The translations under genes were made by a program, and so were the position numbers. From Lysinibacillus_B sp042920265 (GTDB taxonomy: Bacteria > Bacillota > Bacilli > Bacillales_A > Planococcaceae), in assembly GCF_042920265.1 (NCBI RefSeq), contig NZ_JBDQZI010000002.1, positions 186,001-250,000 on the forward strand: a stretch of 64,000 nt of DNA. The letters run 5' to 3'. The notes below the pieces were generated by a model, which did no database searches, was not told the DNA's origin, and worked only from the letters and a program-made list of their open reading frames with translations. This document shows positions 8,263 through 14,657 of the stretch, piece by piece. Within the stretch, counting starts at the first letter, position 1; each line of letters begins with the position of its first letter.

Positions 8263-8817
8263 CTATTTACAATTCATTTCTTTAGTCGATGTTGGCGCAT
8301 CGGCTTTTTTATTTTCTTCGCTTTTAGCTACCACTTTCGCTACCTTTTCAGTTATATATGTTGACACTTCTTCAAAACTTTCCGGCTCTCGGCCAACCTC
8401 TTTGATAAATGTTTTGATGTTGCCTTCCATTGCAAAAGCGTTCCAGCCTTCCACACTGTTTATATCCAGTTTAATATTTGCTTTACTTGGTTGCTCTGCT
8501 TCTCCCTTTATCACTGTTTCGTGTAATTCATTAGCATGAATGTTAAGGGTATTAACTCCTTCTGACATTTCCTTAAACAAAGGATGGAATCCCATATCAA
8601 TTAAGCGTACTGTATCTCGGATTTCATTAACTGCAAGATATGACATACCCCAGTCTTTATCCCACCCTTTATGTGTGATCTCGTCAATTCGCTCCATTAA
8701 CTTTGCTACTGCCCCTTGTATAACCTCTAATTGAATCATTTGTGCTGATAAGTTATAAACACTGTGGCTATTTTCTTGTACGACTGTTCTTAATGTATGT
8801 TGAATTTGTTGCTGCAT
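8263..8817 (-). CDS. hypothetical element protein, helical
   Basis: 184 residues, not recognised. Predicted mostly helical: residues 1-100 have heptad-like spacing of hydrophobics, followed by an acidic/lysine-rich tail (VAKVVAKSEENKKADA). No signal peptide or membrane segment. RBS GGGAG 7 nt before the ATG. It is the last gene of a three-gene minus-strand operon with the HTH protein and a 26-codon microgene, under the TTGACA promoter at 9952-9980. An accessory role in replication or regulation is possible; no function is assigned. Confidence 0.6.
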   Translation of the reverse strand: MQQQIQHTLRTVVQENSHSVYNLSAQMIQLEVIQGAVAKLMERIDEITHKGWDKDWGMSYLAVNEIRDTVRLIDMGFHPLFKEMSEGVNTLNIHANELHETVIKGEAEQPSKANIKLDINSVEGWNAFAMEGNIKTFIKEVGREPESFEEVSTYITEKVAKVVAKSEENKKADAPTSTKEMNCK

Positions 8818-8838
8818 ATATTTCTCCCTCTTTTCTGG

Positions 8839-8919
8839 TTATTGGTTCGCTACTGCTTTAAGCAGCAACATTTTGTTACGTGTGGATAAAGCACGCCACT
8901 CACTAACTTTTACTAGCAT
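8839..8919 (-). CDS. 26-residue microprotein in the HTH operon
   Basis: A short open frame beginning MLVKVSEWRAL, basic and amphipathic. It has a strong ribosome site (TTAGGGGGTGAG) overlapping the stop of the upstream HTH gene, and it fills the otherwise empty 110 bp between two operon genes. The ribosome site and placement suggest it is translated, at least as a coupling leader for the 184-codon gene. No known family. Confidence 0.45.
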   Translation of the reverse strand: MLVKVSEWRALSTRNKMLLLKAVANQ

Positions 8920-8930
8920 TATCTCACCCC

Positions 8931-9857
8931 CTAAGCATTTAATTTAGCTAATACTTTGGCGCGTTCTGCTTCAAAATCAATACCCGCTGCAGGCTCCATT
9001 ATTTGCTCATTACGCTTATCAAACCAATGCGGAACTAACTCCCTTGCACGTTGTTGTATCGGCCTGTAAGTCGGTTGTGTGGCTTGTTCTACTTGACGTT
9101 GAATAATACGTGATAGCATGGCGCATTCGTTACGTACATCTTTTTTACGTGTTAATGCTTCCATTGAGCTAATCATTACCTGCTCCAATTGTATGTGGCT
9201 AAGAGCGCCTTTATATCGCTTCATGCTCCCAAATACAACGGGAAGTAATACTTCAAAATCACGTTGTTCTTCCACAGGTTGTGAAGTGTAGATGATCTCC
9301 AGCTTATCTTTCAATGTGACCTGTTGCGAATACGTATTACACGAATTTACGAAAGAATGATTAAAAGATTTTTCGTTAAAAAAATTAAAAGATTGCGTTT
9401 TGAAATTTACGTGTGAATCGTTGATAGATTGCGTGTTTTGCGTATGTTGCTGATAGGACATAGATGATAAGACATGCATGTTAGGACTTGTTGAGACATT
9501 CTGTGTCATTTCATTAGGGAGAATCTTATAGATAGATGCCCCCTTGATACCATGTTTACGTGTACTACTAATTTTTTCGATAATGTGTAATTCAGTTAAC
9601 TTCTTAATAGCTCGATAAACGGTTTTTGTCGTAACGCCAATCTCATTTGCGAGCGTATCAGCTTTAATATGACAAGCACCTGGGTACTTCAATGAGTGAC
9701 GCGATAGTGTATAAAGTGTTCGACGTTCAGCTAATGTCAGCTTGTCGAAATGCGTATAGATGTGATCCTTTACTGCTGCATCCATTTCTTCAACAGATGA
9801 AAATGTTTGGTGTTCACGTAAGTAACCGAATACACCGTTTGATTGAATTTCTTTCAT
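8931..9857 (-). CDS. helix-turn-helix protein, possible replication initiator or regulator
   Basis: 308 residues. Residues about 40-110 form a winged-helix DNA-binding domain (LTLAERRTLYTLSRHS, then a recognition stretch TTKTVYRAIKKL), followed by an Asn/Ser-rich linker and a C-terminal helical part (about 190-308). The architecture resembles Rep-like or DnaD-type proteins of Gram-positive plasmids and phages. First gene of its operon, driven from the TTGACA/TATTAT promoter whose spacer carries a presumed operator for the divergent XRE protein. Exact function not identified. Confidence 0.6.
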   Translation of the reverse strand: MKEIQSNGVFGYLREHQTFSSVEEMDAAVKDHIYTHFDKLTLAERRTLYTLSRHSLKYPGACHIKADTLANEIGVTTKTVYRAIKKLTELHIIEKISSTRKHGIKGASIYKILPNEMTQNVSTSPNMHVLSSMSYQQHTQNTQSINDSHVNFKTQSFNFFNEKSFNHSFVNSCNTYSQQVTLKDKLEIIYTSQPVEEQRDFEVLLPVVFGSMKRYKGALSHIQLEQVMISSMEALTRKKDVRNECAMLSRIIQRQVEQATQPTYRPIQQRARELVPHWFDKRNEQIMEPAAGIDFEAERAKVLAKLNA

Positions 9858-9932
9858 ACTTCCCTCTCCTTTCTAATGCGCGGCTTATTTCTCGTCCATT
9901 CACCGCTACCTGTTGATAGGTTTTTGAAATAA

Positions 9933-9996
9933 AATGTAACTCATTGATTACATAATAAAACTAATAAGTTACATTGTCAACACTTTTAGTTACATT
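9933..9996. promoter_or_regulatory. divergent promoter/operator with AGTTACATT repeats
   Basis: Between the leftward HTH operon and the rightward xre gene. Leftward promoter: TTGACA (9975-9980), 17-bp spacer, TATTAT (9952-9957). Operator-like words: AGTTACATT at 9967-9975 and 9988-9996 (21 bp apart, two helical turns) and the inverted AATGTAACT at 9933-9941. One copy lies in the promoter spacer, so binding would block transcription. The rightward TATAAT is at 10035-10040. Confidence 0.65.
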
Positions 9997-10062
9997 TTTA
10001 AATTCAACAGTTTCAAAAAGAAACTAATTAATGTTATAATGTTTATAGGAGGTGGTTATAAA

Positions 10063-10269
10063 ATGATGGCTGAAAAAATAAAAATCCTTTTAATAAAAAA
10101 GGGGATGTCTTCCGTTGATCTTGCTGAAAAATTGGGCACTAAACCACAAAACTTATACAACAAATTTAAACGTGATAATTTTAGTGAAAAAGAACTGATT
10201 GAGATCGCAGAAGCATTAGGAATTAAATATGAGGGATTTTTCTTTCTGGAGGATGGAGAGAAAATCTAA
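10063..10269 (+). CDS. XRE-family helix-turn-helix regulator
   Basis: 68 residues, essentially a single HTH_3 domain: a scaffold helix, then SVDLAEKLGTKPQNLYNKF as the HTH. The frame is open from 10039, but the ribosome site AGGAGGTGG lies inside that extension and the ATG at 10063 is the properly spaced start. It probably binds the AGTTACATT repeats and controls the divergent HTH operon. A hairpin terminator follows. This is a second regulator, separate from the Stl-like repressor at 17925. Confidence 0.8.
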   Translation: MMAEKIKILLIKKGMSSVDLAEKLGTKPQNLYNKFKRDNFSEKELIEIAEALGIKYEGFFFLEDGEKI

Positions 10270-10276
10270 ATACAAA

Positions 10277-10316
10277 AGCACTCCCAGCTGCGTAAACAGT
10301 TAGGAGTGTTTTATTT
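10277..10316. terminator. bidirectional terminator after xre
   Basis: AGCACTCC ... GGAGTGTT inverted repeat followed by TTATTT, between the convergent xre and 206-codon genes. Its right half resembles the tails of the repeats at 11031 and 12041. Confidence 0.65.
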
Positions 10317-10331
10317 ACCACATTTCAGTAG

Positions 10332-10952
10332 TTACTTTTTTTCATTATTATTTGAACGGGATTTAATATATCTTTCATAATTGCTTTGTCGCTGATAGTT
10401 TCTATAAAAAAGATGTATATATTCACTTCCATACGGCCAACGCGCTAACCCTCCCTCAAAAGATATATGATTAAAACTAGTATAGCTCTCCGTTGTTCCA
10501 ACTTCTAAGGGTACCGATAGTTCCGGTACACTAAATTTATCTCTACTTTGTTTCAATTCAAATTCTATATTTCCGTCCCTAACTTTAAAATACCCATCGT
10601 TATAAAATGACGCCCCACTACTTGGATAAAATTCTGCTTCAAATTCAGATGGTAACTTACTTAAAATTGCATTATTTTCATCGCGACACTTATCTTTATG
10701 AGGTCCTTCGCCGATAAAAATCTTTTTATAAAGTATTAAATCTTGCTCAATAAAATTTAAAATCTTATAAATAACATACGCATCATAAATATTTAAATCG
10801 TCACTTTTCCGTTTCATGACAATTGCATTGATTAGCTCTGAATCAAATTCCTTAGATCGGATTCTGCCTGTAAAACTTAACATTTCCGACATTAAATCTA
10901 AATCGTCTTTAAATATTTTTTCTATTGTATGATAAAATAGTTTTTTCTTCAT
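10332..10952 (-). CDS. hypothetical cargo protein
   Basis: 206 residues, not recognised. N-terminal half helical (LDLMSEMLSF, DAYVIYKILNFIEQD), C-terminal half rich in aromatic and polar beta-type sequence (YPSSGASFYNDGYFKV). No signal peptide. AT-rich compared with the backbone. The start is the ATG at 10952 with GGAGAAC upstream; the longer open frame would run through a terminator. It stands alone between two terminators, in the accessory part of the island. A defence or interference role is only a guess. Confidence 0.6.
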   Translation of the reverse strand: MKKKLFYHTIEKIFKDDLDLMSEMLSFTGRIRSKEFDSELINAIVMKRKSDDLNIYDAYVIYKILNFIEQDLILYKKIFIGEGPHKDKCRDENNAILSKLPSEFEAEFYPSSGASFYNDGYFKVRDGNIEFELKQSRDKFSVPELSVPLEVGTTESYTSFNHISFEGGLARWPYGSEYIHLFYRNYQRQSNYERYIKSRSNNNEKK

Positions 10953-10984
10953 AAGTTCTCCGCACACCTTCAAATAATTATTCA

Positions 10985-11025
10985 CTAAATAATACCATAA
11001 ATAAAACACCTACCCAAAGGTAAGT
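10985..11025 (-). terminator. terminator upstream of the cargo gene
   Basis: Minus strand ACACTTACC, TTTG loop, GGTAGGTGT followed by TTTATTT. It lies directly after the 63-bp repeat copy A. Confidence 0.55.
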
Positions 11026-11030
11026 GTCCA

Positions 11031-11093
11031 CTTAAACAAACTATTCAATTGCTTCAATGCACACTGCTTATTCTTCTCCAGCTACATACATAG
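11031..11093 (-). repeat. 63-bp repeat, copy A
   Basis: About 89% identical (56 of 63 bases) to 12041-12103. Both copies are followed on the minus strand by a hairpin terminator. On the minus strand both read LEKNKQCALKQLN in one frame with three silent differences, but neither copy has a convincing start. Confidence 0.75.
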
Positions 11094-11122
11094 TTTGGAG
11101 TGTTTTATTTTGTCTATGATAA

Positions 11123-11148
11123 AAGTCACACTCAAAAGAACGTGACTT
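11123..11148 (-). terminator. terminator of the antirepressor-like operon
   Basis: AAGTCAC (11123-11129) and GTGACTT (11142-11148) with a T-rich tail on the minus strand, 6 bp beyond the stop at 11154. Confidence 0.6.
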
Positions 11149-11153
11149 ATTTA

Positions 11154-11936
11154 CTATCTAAACGAATCTTTATTAGTTAACATTTCTTCACGGATTTCGT
11201 CATAACTTTTTCCTAATCGTAAAAGTGAAGCCATGACCGTTTCTACCTCAACCACTTTTCTTAAATCCTCGGTAGTTAAATTATCTCTTAACGGATCATT
11301 TCTTTCTAAGCCATAATATTCTTTTAATTGAGCTGCGCTTGCACCAAATACTGTGGAATAAACAATATTTGTGAATGCAGCATATTCATTAATTGGTAAA
11401 TTCCCATTAAAGAATTGTTGAATTGAATCTGTTAATCGTCTACGTTCGCGTTTTGAAATTTCACGTTCTACTGCCCAGGCTCTTTGAGCATCATCGGCTA
11501 CTTCTTCCACATTTAAAAGGAAATTCCTAACACTTGCAGCCACATCAGATTCAGTTAAAAGCATACCTACTCTCAATAGTCCACGACGGTTCAACACCTG
11601 AAGTGACGGAGCTGAAGATAGGTCTGGTTCATTATGAACCAGAGCTTTAAACTCCTGTAACGTTTTCCCCTTAAGTAAGCGCAATTCTTCATAATCGTTA
11701 AATTCTGCACGATGGCGTTTAATGATTGTCCGAATTGTTTCCACAGGGACCTCATAGTAATTTGCCGCCATTGTTAATGTGACTTCTAATTTATCACCTA
11801 TAACTGAAATTGCCTTTACTTTATCCAGTACATCATCACGGTATACATTTTGATCACGCATAGTTCTACTTTCAATCAAAATCATTTGACCTTGTTCATT
11901 AATTTGTGCTGTTAATTGATTAGTCTCATTACTCAT
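11154..11936 (-). CDS. phage-type protein, possible antirepressor
   Basis: 260 residues. The start ATG at 11936 (begins MSNETNQL) has an ideal GGAGGTGAG site; the longer frame upstream crosses a terminator. Residues about 60-95 look like a DNA-binding helical segment (TMAANYYEVPVETIRTIIKRH). The middle (LNRRGLLRVGMLLTESDVA...RNFLLNVEE) resembles a segment of phage Ant/BRO-associated proteins. The C-terminus has a helical region ending in a charged tail. Family assignment is tentative. It is preceded by its own terminator-separated spacer, so it may be transcribed separately from the genes upstream. Confidence 0.5.
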   Translation of the reverse strand: MSNETNQLTAQINEQGQMILIESRTMRDQNVYRDDVLDKVKAISVIGDKLEVTLTMAANYYEVPVETIRTIIKRHRAEFNDYEELRLLKGKTLQEFKALVHNEPDLSSAPSLQVLNRRGLLRVGMLLTESDVAASVRNFLLNVEEVADDAQRAWAVEREISKRERRRLTDSIQQFFNGNLPINEYAAFTNIVYSTVFGASAAQLKEYYGLERNDPLRDNLTTEDLRKVVEVETVMASLLRLGKSYDEIREEMLTNKDSFR

Positions 11937-12013
11937 ACTCTCACCTCCCATCCATTTACAATTGTAAATGAAATGGAAGATAATAACAGTAATACAATTT
12001 TGATAAATAACAA

Positions 12014-12037
12014 AAGACCGCACACATTGCACGGTCT
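12014..12037 (-). terminator. terminator after the 95-codon gene operon
   Basis: AGACCG (12015-12020) and CGGTCT (12032-12037), then CTTTTGTTATTTA on the minus strand; directly after the 63-bp repeat copy B. Confidence 0.6.
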
Positions 12038-12040
12038 CAC

Positions 12041-12103
12041 TTAAACATCCTATTCAACTGTTTCAATGCACACTGCTTATTTTTCTCCAGCTGCATACAC
12101 CGA
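12041..12103 (-). repeat. 63-bp repeat, copy B
   Basis: Second copy of the sequence at 11031-11093 (see that entry). Here the minus-strand reading includes an in-frame ATG giving a 19-residue peptide ending NRMFK and a TGA stop, without a visible ribosome site. Confidence 0.75.
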
Positions 12104-12158
12104 TACTGGTTTTATTTTTGTAGCTAGTCCTTCAACCTCGCTTCCCCCGCCGTTCAAA

Positions 12159-12446
12159 TTACCACAATTTCTTTAGTATTTCTTGTGTAGCTTTAGCTGA
12201 TTCATTTGCTTGATATCCGATTTCAATCCGCGCCTGGATCTCTTTCAAGGAGTTAGCTTTTGCAATAAGTTCTGCATCTGAATAAGCTTCAGGATTGTTT
12301 AATACTTTTTTCGCTGATTCTATTTGCTCTTTGAATATAGCTCGCACATTCAATGGCAGCGTTTCAAAAAACTCTTTACGTGCTTGGATTTCTATAAATG
12401 ATGTAGGTTGTGTACTTACTTCCCATTCGTTCTCTCGATAAGACAT
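12159..12446 (-). CDS. hypothetical small element protein
   Basis: 95 residues, soluble, helical and charged (KEFFETLPLNVRAIFKEQIESAKKVL). Not recognised. It begins 4 bp after the coiled-coil gene and ends an operon headed by the prohead-protease-like gene. A role in capsid handling or packaging interference would fit the context, but nothing in the sequence proves it. Confidence 0.55.
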   Translation of the reverse strand: MSYRENEWEVSTQPTSFIEIQARKEFFETLPLNVRAIFKEQIESAKKVLNNPEAYSDAELIAKANSLKEIQARIEIGYQANESAKATQEILKKLW

Positions 12447-12450
12447 ACAC

Positions 12451-12993
12451 TCACCACACTTTCTTAGGATTCAAAGAAAGTTCATCCAGCAAAACATGTA
12501 ACGGTTCTGGCGATGGTACTTCTACTTGTGAACGAATAGATTCAGCAATTCGTGATACTATATTTCCTCGATTTAGCATCTTTAGGCGCTTTTCGTTTAA
12601 ATCTTCCACAATGGTAAATAGCTGTGCATGTAACTTTAAAGCGGATTGTTTTTGCTGATAATAAGCTTTACGTGTATCTTCAGCATCCTTTGTAAATGTT
12701 TGTAATGCTTCATGTACTATTGTTTCTAATGCTTTATATTCTGCTTCATTATCATTTAAACGGGATTCTAATACTTTAATTGATTGTGTCATTTCGCTGA
12801 TCTTTGATTCAATTTCTTCAGCCTCACTGTAACGGCTGTTCGTCGCATATTTAGCTACTTGCTCGTGTAGTACTGCTTTCTCTATATTCAGAGCATGTAT
12901 ATCCTTTTTCAATGCAAAACGTTCTGTTTTCAGTTGATTTAGTTGCGGAATTTGTGTCTGGTAAACATCAATCGCTTGTTTAATATTCATCAT
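12451..12993 (-). CDS. coiled-coil protein, scaffold-like
   Basis: 180 residues, mostly long coiled coil (about residues 10-130: QLNQLKTERFALKKDIHAL and following heptads), then a short proline-containing tail. Starts with ATG-ATG; the stop of the prohead-protease-like gene overlaps this start by 4 nt, so the two are translationally coupled. In phages a coiled-coil scaffold often follows the prohead protease; here no capsid gene follows. In satellites such a protein could redirect the helper capsid. That is inference. Confidence 0.55.
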   Translation of the reverse strand: MMNIKQAIDVYQTQIPQLNQLKTERFALKKDIHALNIEKAVLHEQVAKYATNSRYSEAEEIESKISEMTQSIKVLESRLNDNEAEYKALETIVHEALQTFTKDAEDTRKAYYQQKQSALKLHAQLFTIVEDLNEKRLKMLNRGNIVSRIAESIRSQVEVPSPEPLHVLLDELSLNPKKVW

Positions 12994-13640
12994 GCTTTAA
13001 TCCCTCTTTCCTTTAATAGTTGTTCACATTTTTCACCTAGATCATCGATACGTCGCTGCATGTTATCTAGCTCATTCTTAAAATCTTCACGTTCTAAATG
13101 TTGGCCCCAATAATCACTTGCTGTAAATTGTACATTCGTTTTCCATTCGATTCCCTTTAGTAATGGATGATTCGCGTCCGTTGTACAGAAAGTAGTTGTA
13201 TCACGTGGATGATTGGTCAAACAAATTTCATAAACAGCACCGTGATTAATCAAAATGGCTTCTCCTGGATCCATTACTAACGATAATTTGCTTTCGGTTT
13301 TTATATCACGTAAGCTCGTAAATCTTCTAAAAATGTAGCTACATTTACGTAATTTTTGTAGCTTTACATAGCGATAAATACGTTCACCAGCTTTTGTTGT
13401 AGGAATAAATTTAAAGAATAATAGTGGCCCTTTTTGTACGATAATTAGCTGGCCATTCTCTTGGTTTTTCGTAGTTGTAACTGTCTGCTTCGGTTCATGT
13501 TCCAGTGTGAATGCTACGTTTTTAGCATATTTAACAGTGCTAGGCTCAACGTGAAAATACTCCACATTTTCGCCTTTTTTATTCCAATGAACAGCTCCAA
13601 AATCAGCAGCTAATCCATAAATTGCTCTTTCGATTTTCAT
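12990..13640 (-). CDS. HK97-type prohead protease-like protein
   Basis: 216 residues. The order of motifs matches the U35/HK97 prohead protease fold: LEHEP with the candidate catalytic His (about residue 48), a glycine-poor strand region, TKAGERIYRYVKLQKLRKCSYIF with candidate catalytic Ser, and a C-terminal strand AVYEICLTNHP resembling the usual EVSLV..P segment. A helical tail follows (about 175-216). No capsid or portal gene accompanies it. It may process or mis-process helper-phage capsid proteins, or be a leftover. Similarity judged by eye, hence moderate confidence. Confidence 0.5.
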   Translation of the reverse strand: MKIERAIYGLAADFGAVHWNKKGENVEYFHVEPSTVKYAKNVAFTLEHEPKQTVTTTKNQENGQLIIVQKGPLLFFKFIPTTKAGERIYRYVKLQKLRKCSYIFRRFTSLRDIKTESKLSLVMDPGEAILINHGAVYEICLTNHPRDTTTFCTTDANHPLLKGIEWKTNVQFTASDYWGQHLEREDFKNELDNMQRRIDDLGEKCEQLLKERGIKA

Positions 13641-13750
13641 CCAACTCTCTTTCTAAAAAAATTTTTCAAAAACGGATTTTTCTGCGCGTTTAATGGGCAA
13701 TCGGTGTAGGGGCATTGACCTCTCTATATTGAAATGGAGGGGGGCTATAG

Positions 13751-13792
13751 AAACAAAAAGCCCATCACACCATCGCTGGCATGTAATGAGCT
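13751..13792 (-). terminator. terminator ending the early left operon
   Basis: Minus strand AGCTCATTAC pairing with GTGATGGGCT (two G-U pairs), followed by TTTTTGTTT. It lies 15 bp after the Com-like gene and separates the replication operon from the prohead-protease operon. Confidence 0.65.
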
Positions 13793-13808
13793 TCGTGAGC
13801 TTCTAGTA

Positions 13809-13946
13809 TTATTTAGCTTTGTAACGATTGATAGCTTTACAATGCTTACATTTCACTTCTAAGTCATAATCATGATGACTAACTTCATGATCCTTTTTAG
13901 CTTTCAGCAATAACTTGCTACACTGTGAACACTTAATCTCTTTCAC
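13809..13946 (-). CDS. Com-like zinc-finger protein
   Basis: 45 residues with two CxxC knuckles: KCSQCSK near the N-terminus and VKCKHCKAIN near the C-terminus, the spacing seen in Mu-like Com proteins. Phage Mu Com is an RNA-binding activator of mom translation. Start is GTG at 13946 with AAGGAGG upstream. It is the last gene before the operon terminator. No mom-like gene is visible, so its target is unknown. Confidence 0.7.
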   Translation of the reverse strand: MKEIKCSQCSKLLLKAKKDHEVSHHDYDLEVKCKHCKAINRYKAK

Positions 13947-13971
13947 TCTGCTACCCCTCCTTCCTGATGTT

Positions 13972-14328
13972 TTAAGCTCCTGGAATTTGCGGTGTTGCTA
14001 CAAATCCTATAGGCAACCAATGCGGTGTACTATATTGTTTGATATGCTCAACTAAAGGAAGCCGTAAACTTTTACCATCAATTAAATAAATGATTGGATC
14101 TGCTAGCTCTTTGGCAATTAATTTTTGCTGTTGCAAATCAACAATCAACTCAATCGCTTCTTTATTCCACCCAGTCCAAAAGATAATGTTTTGGAACTCA
14201 CCATCATAAATCTCATAATCCCCTTTATACTGAAACCCTACTTCTTCAAATACACGTTCTACCTCTGTATAACTTGCACCTGGATTCTTTCGTATATATT
14301 CCAACACTTTCAATGCTACATCCTGCAT
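13972..14328 (-). CDS. SaPI/phage-type small protein
   Basis: 118 residues. An N-terminal winged-helix-like segment (LEYIRKNPGASYTEVERVF), then FWTGWNKEA and a strand-rich end with YLIDGKSLRLPL and HWLPIGF. This motif series is the one I associate with a family annotated as pathogenicity island protein in staphylococcal islands and Firmicutes phages; molecular role unknown. It follows the replication gene and presumed origin, in the usual island order. Confidence 0.65.
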   Translation of the reverse strand: MQDVALKVLEYIRKNPGASYTEVERVFEEVGFQYKGDYEIYDGEFQNIIFWTGWNKEAIELIVDLQQQKLIAKELADPIIYLIDGKSLRLPLVEHIKQYSTPHWLPIGFVATPQIPGA

Positions 14329-14469
14329 GATTCTAACCTCTTTTCATCAGTTTTTATTGTGGCACTTAATAATTTTGCGTTATATGCTCTAGCTTCATTT
14401 TGTTACTTTTTGTGTAACAGGCAGAAACCCAAGCACATCAAGGGTTCAGACCTAAAAATATAAAAAAAG

Positions 14470-14657
14470 TATCGGTTACAAAAATTTTTCATCTATATAT
14501 AATTAGGCTGATTAGGTAGATTAGGCATTTTACCTATTTCTCTAATCTACCTAAAATAATAATTCTTTATATATTGTTACTTGTTACTTATATTAGATTA
14601 ACCTTAGAGGCTGTAAGGCTGAACAAGGTTACAAAATAGGTCACAAAGGTAACAAAG
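14470..14657. other. candidate replication origin of the island
   Basis: Gene-free, AT-rich stretch directly after primase-VapE. It has iteron-like words GGTTACAAA (14474-14482, 14627-14635), GGTCACAAA (14639-14647) and GGTAACAAA (14648-14656) flanking an AT-rich core, and a 10-bp inverted repeat GGTAGATTAG (14515-14524) / CTAATCTACC (14542-14551). Origins of this design lie beside the primase/helicase gene in SaPIs. The rest of 14329-14470 shows nothing clear. Confidence 0.45.

Noticed and set aside
11937..12032. N-terminal 32-residue extension of the antirepressor-like protein
   Set aside because: It would be translated through a terminator and lacks a ribosome site; the ATG at 11936 has GGAGGTGAG.
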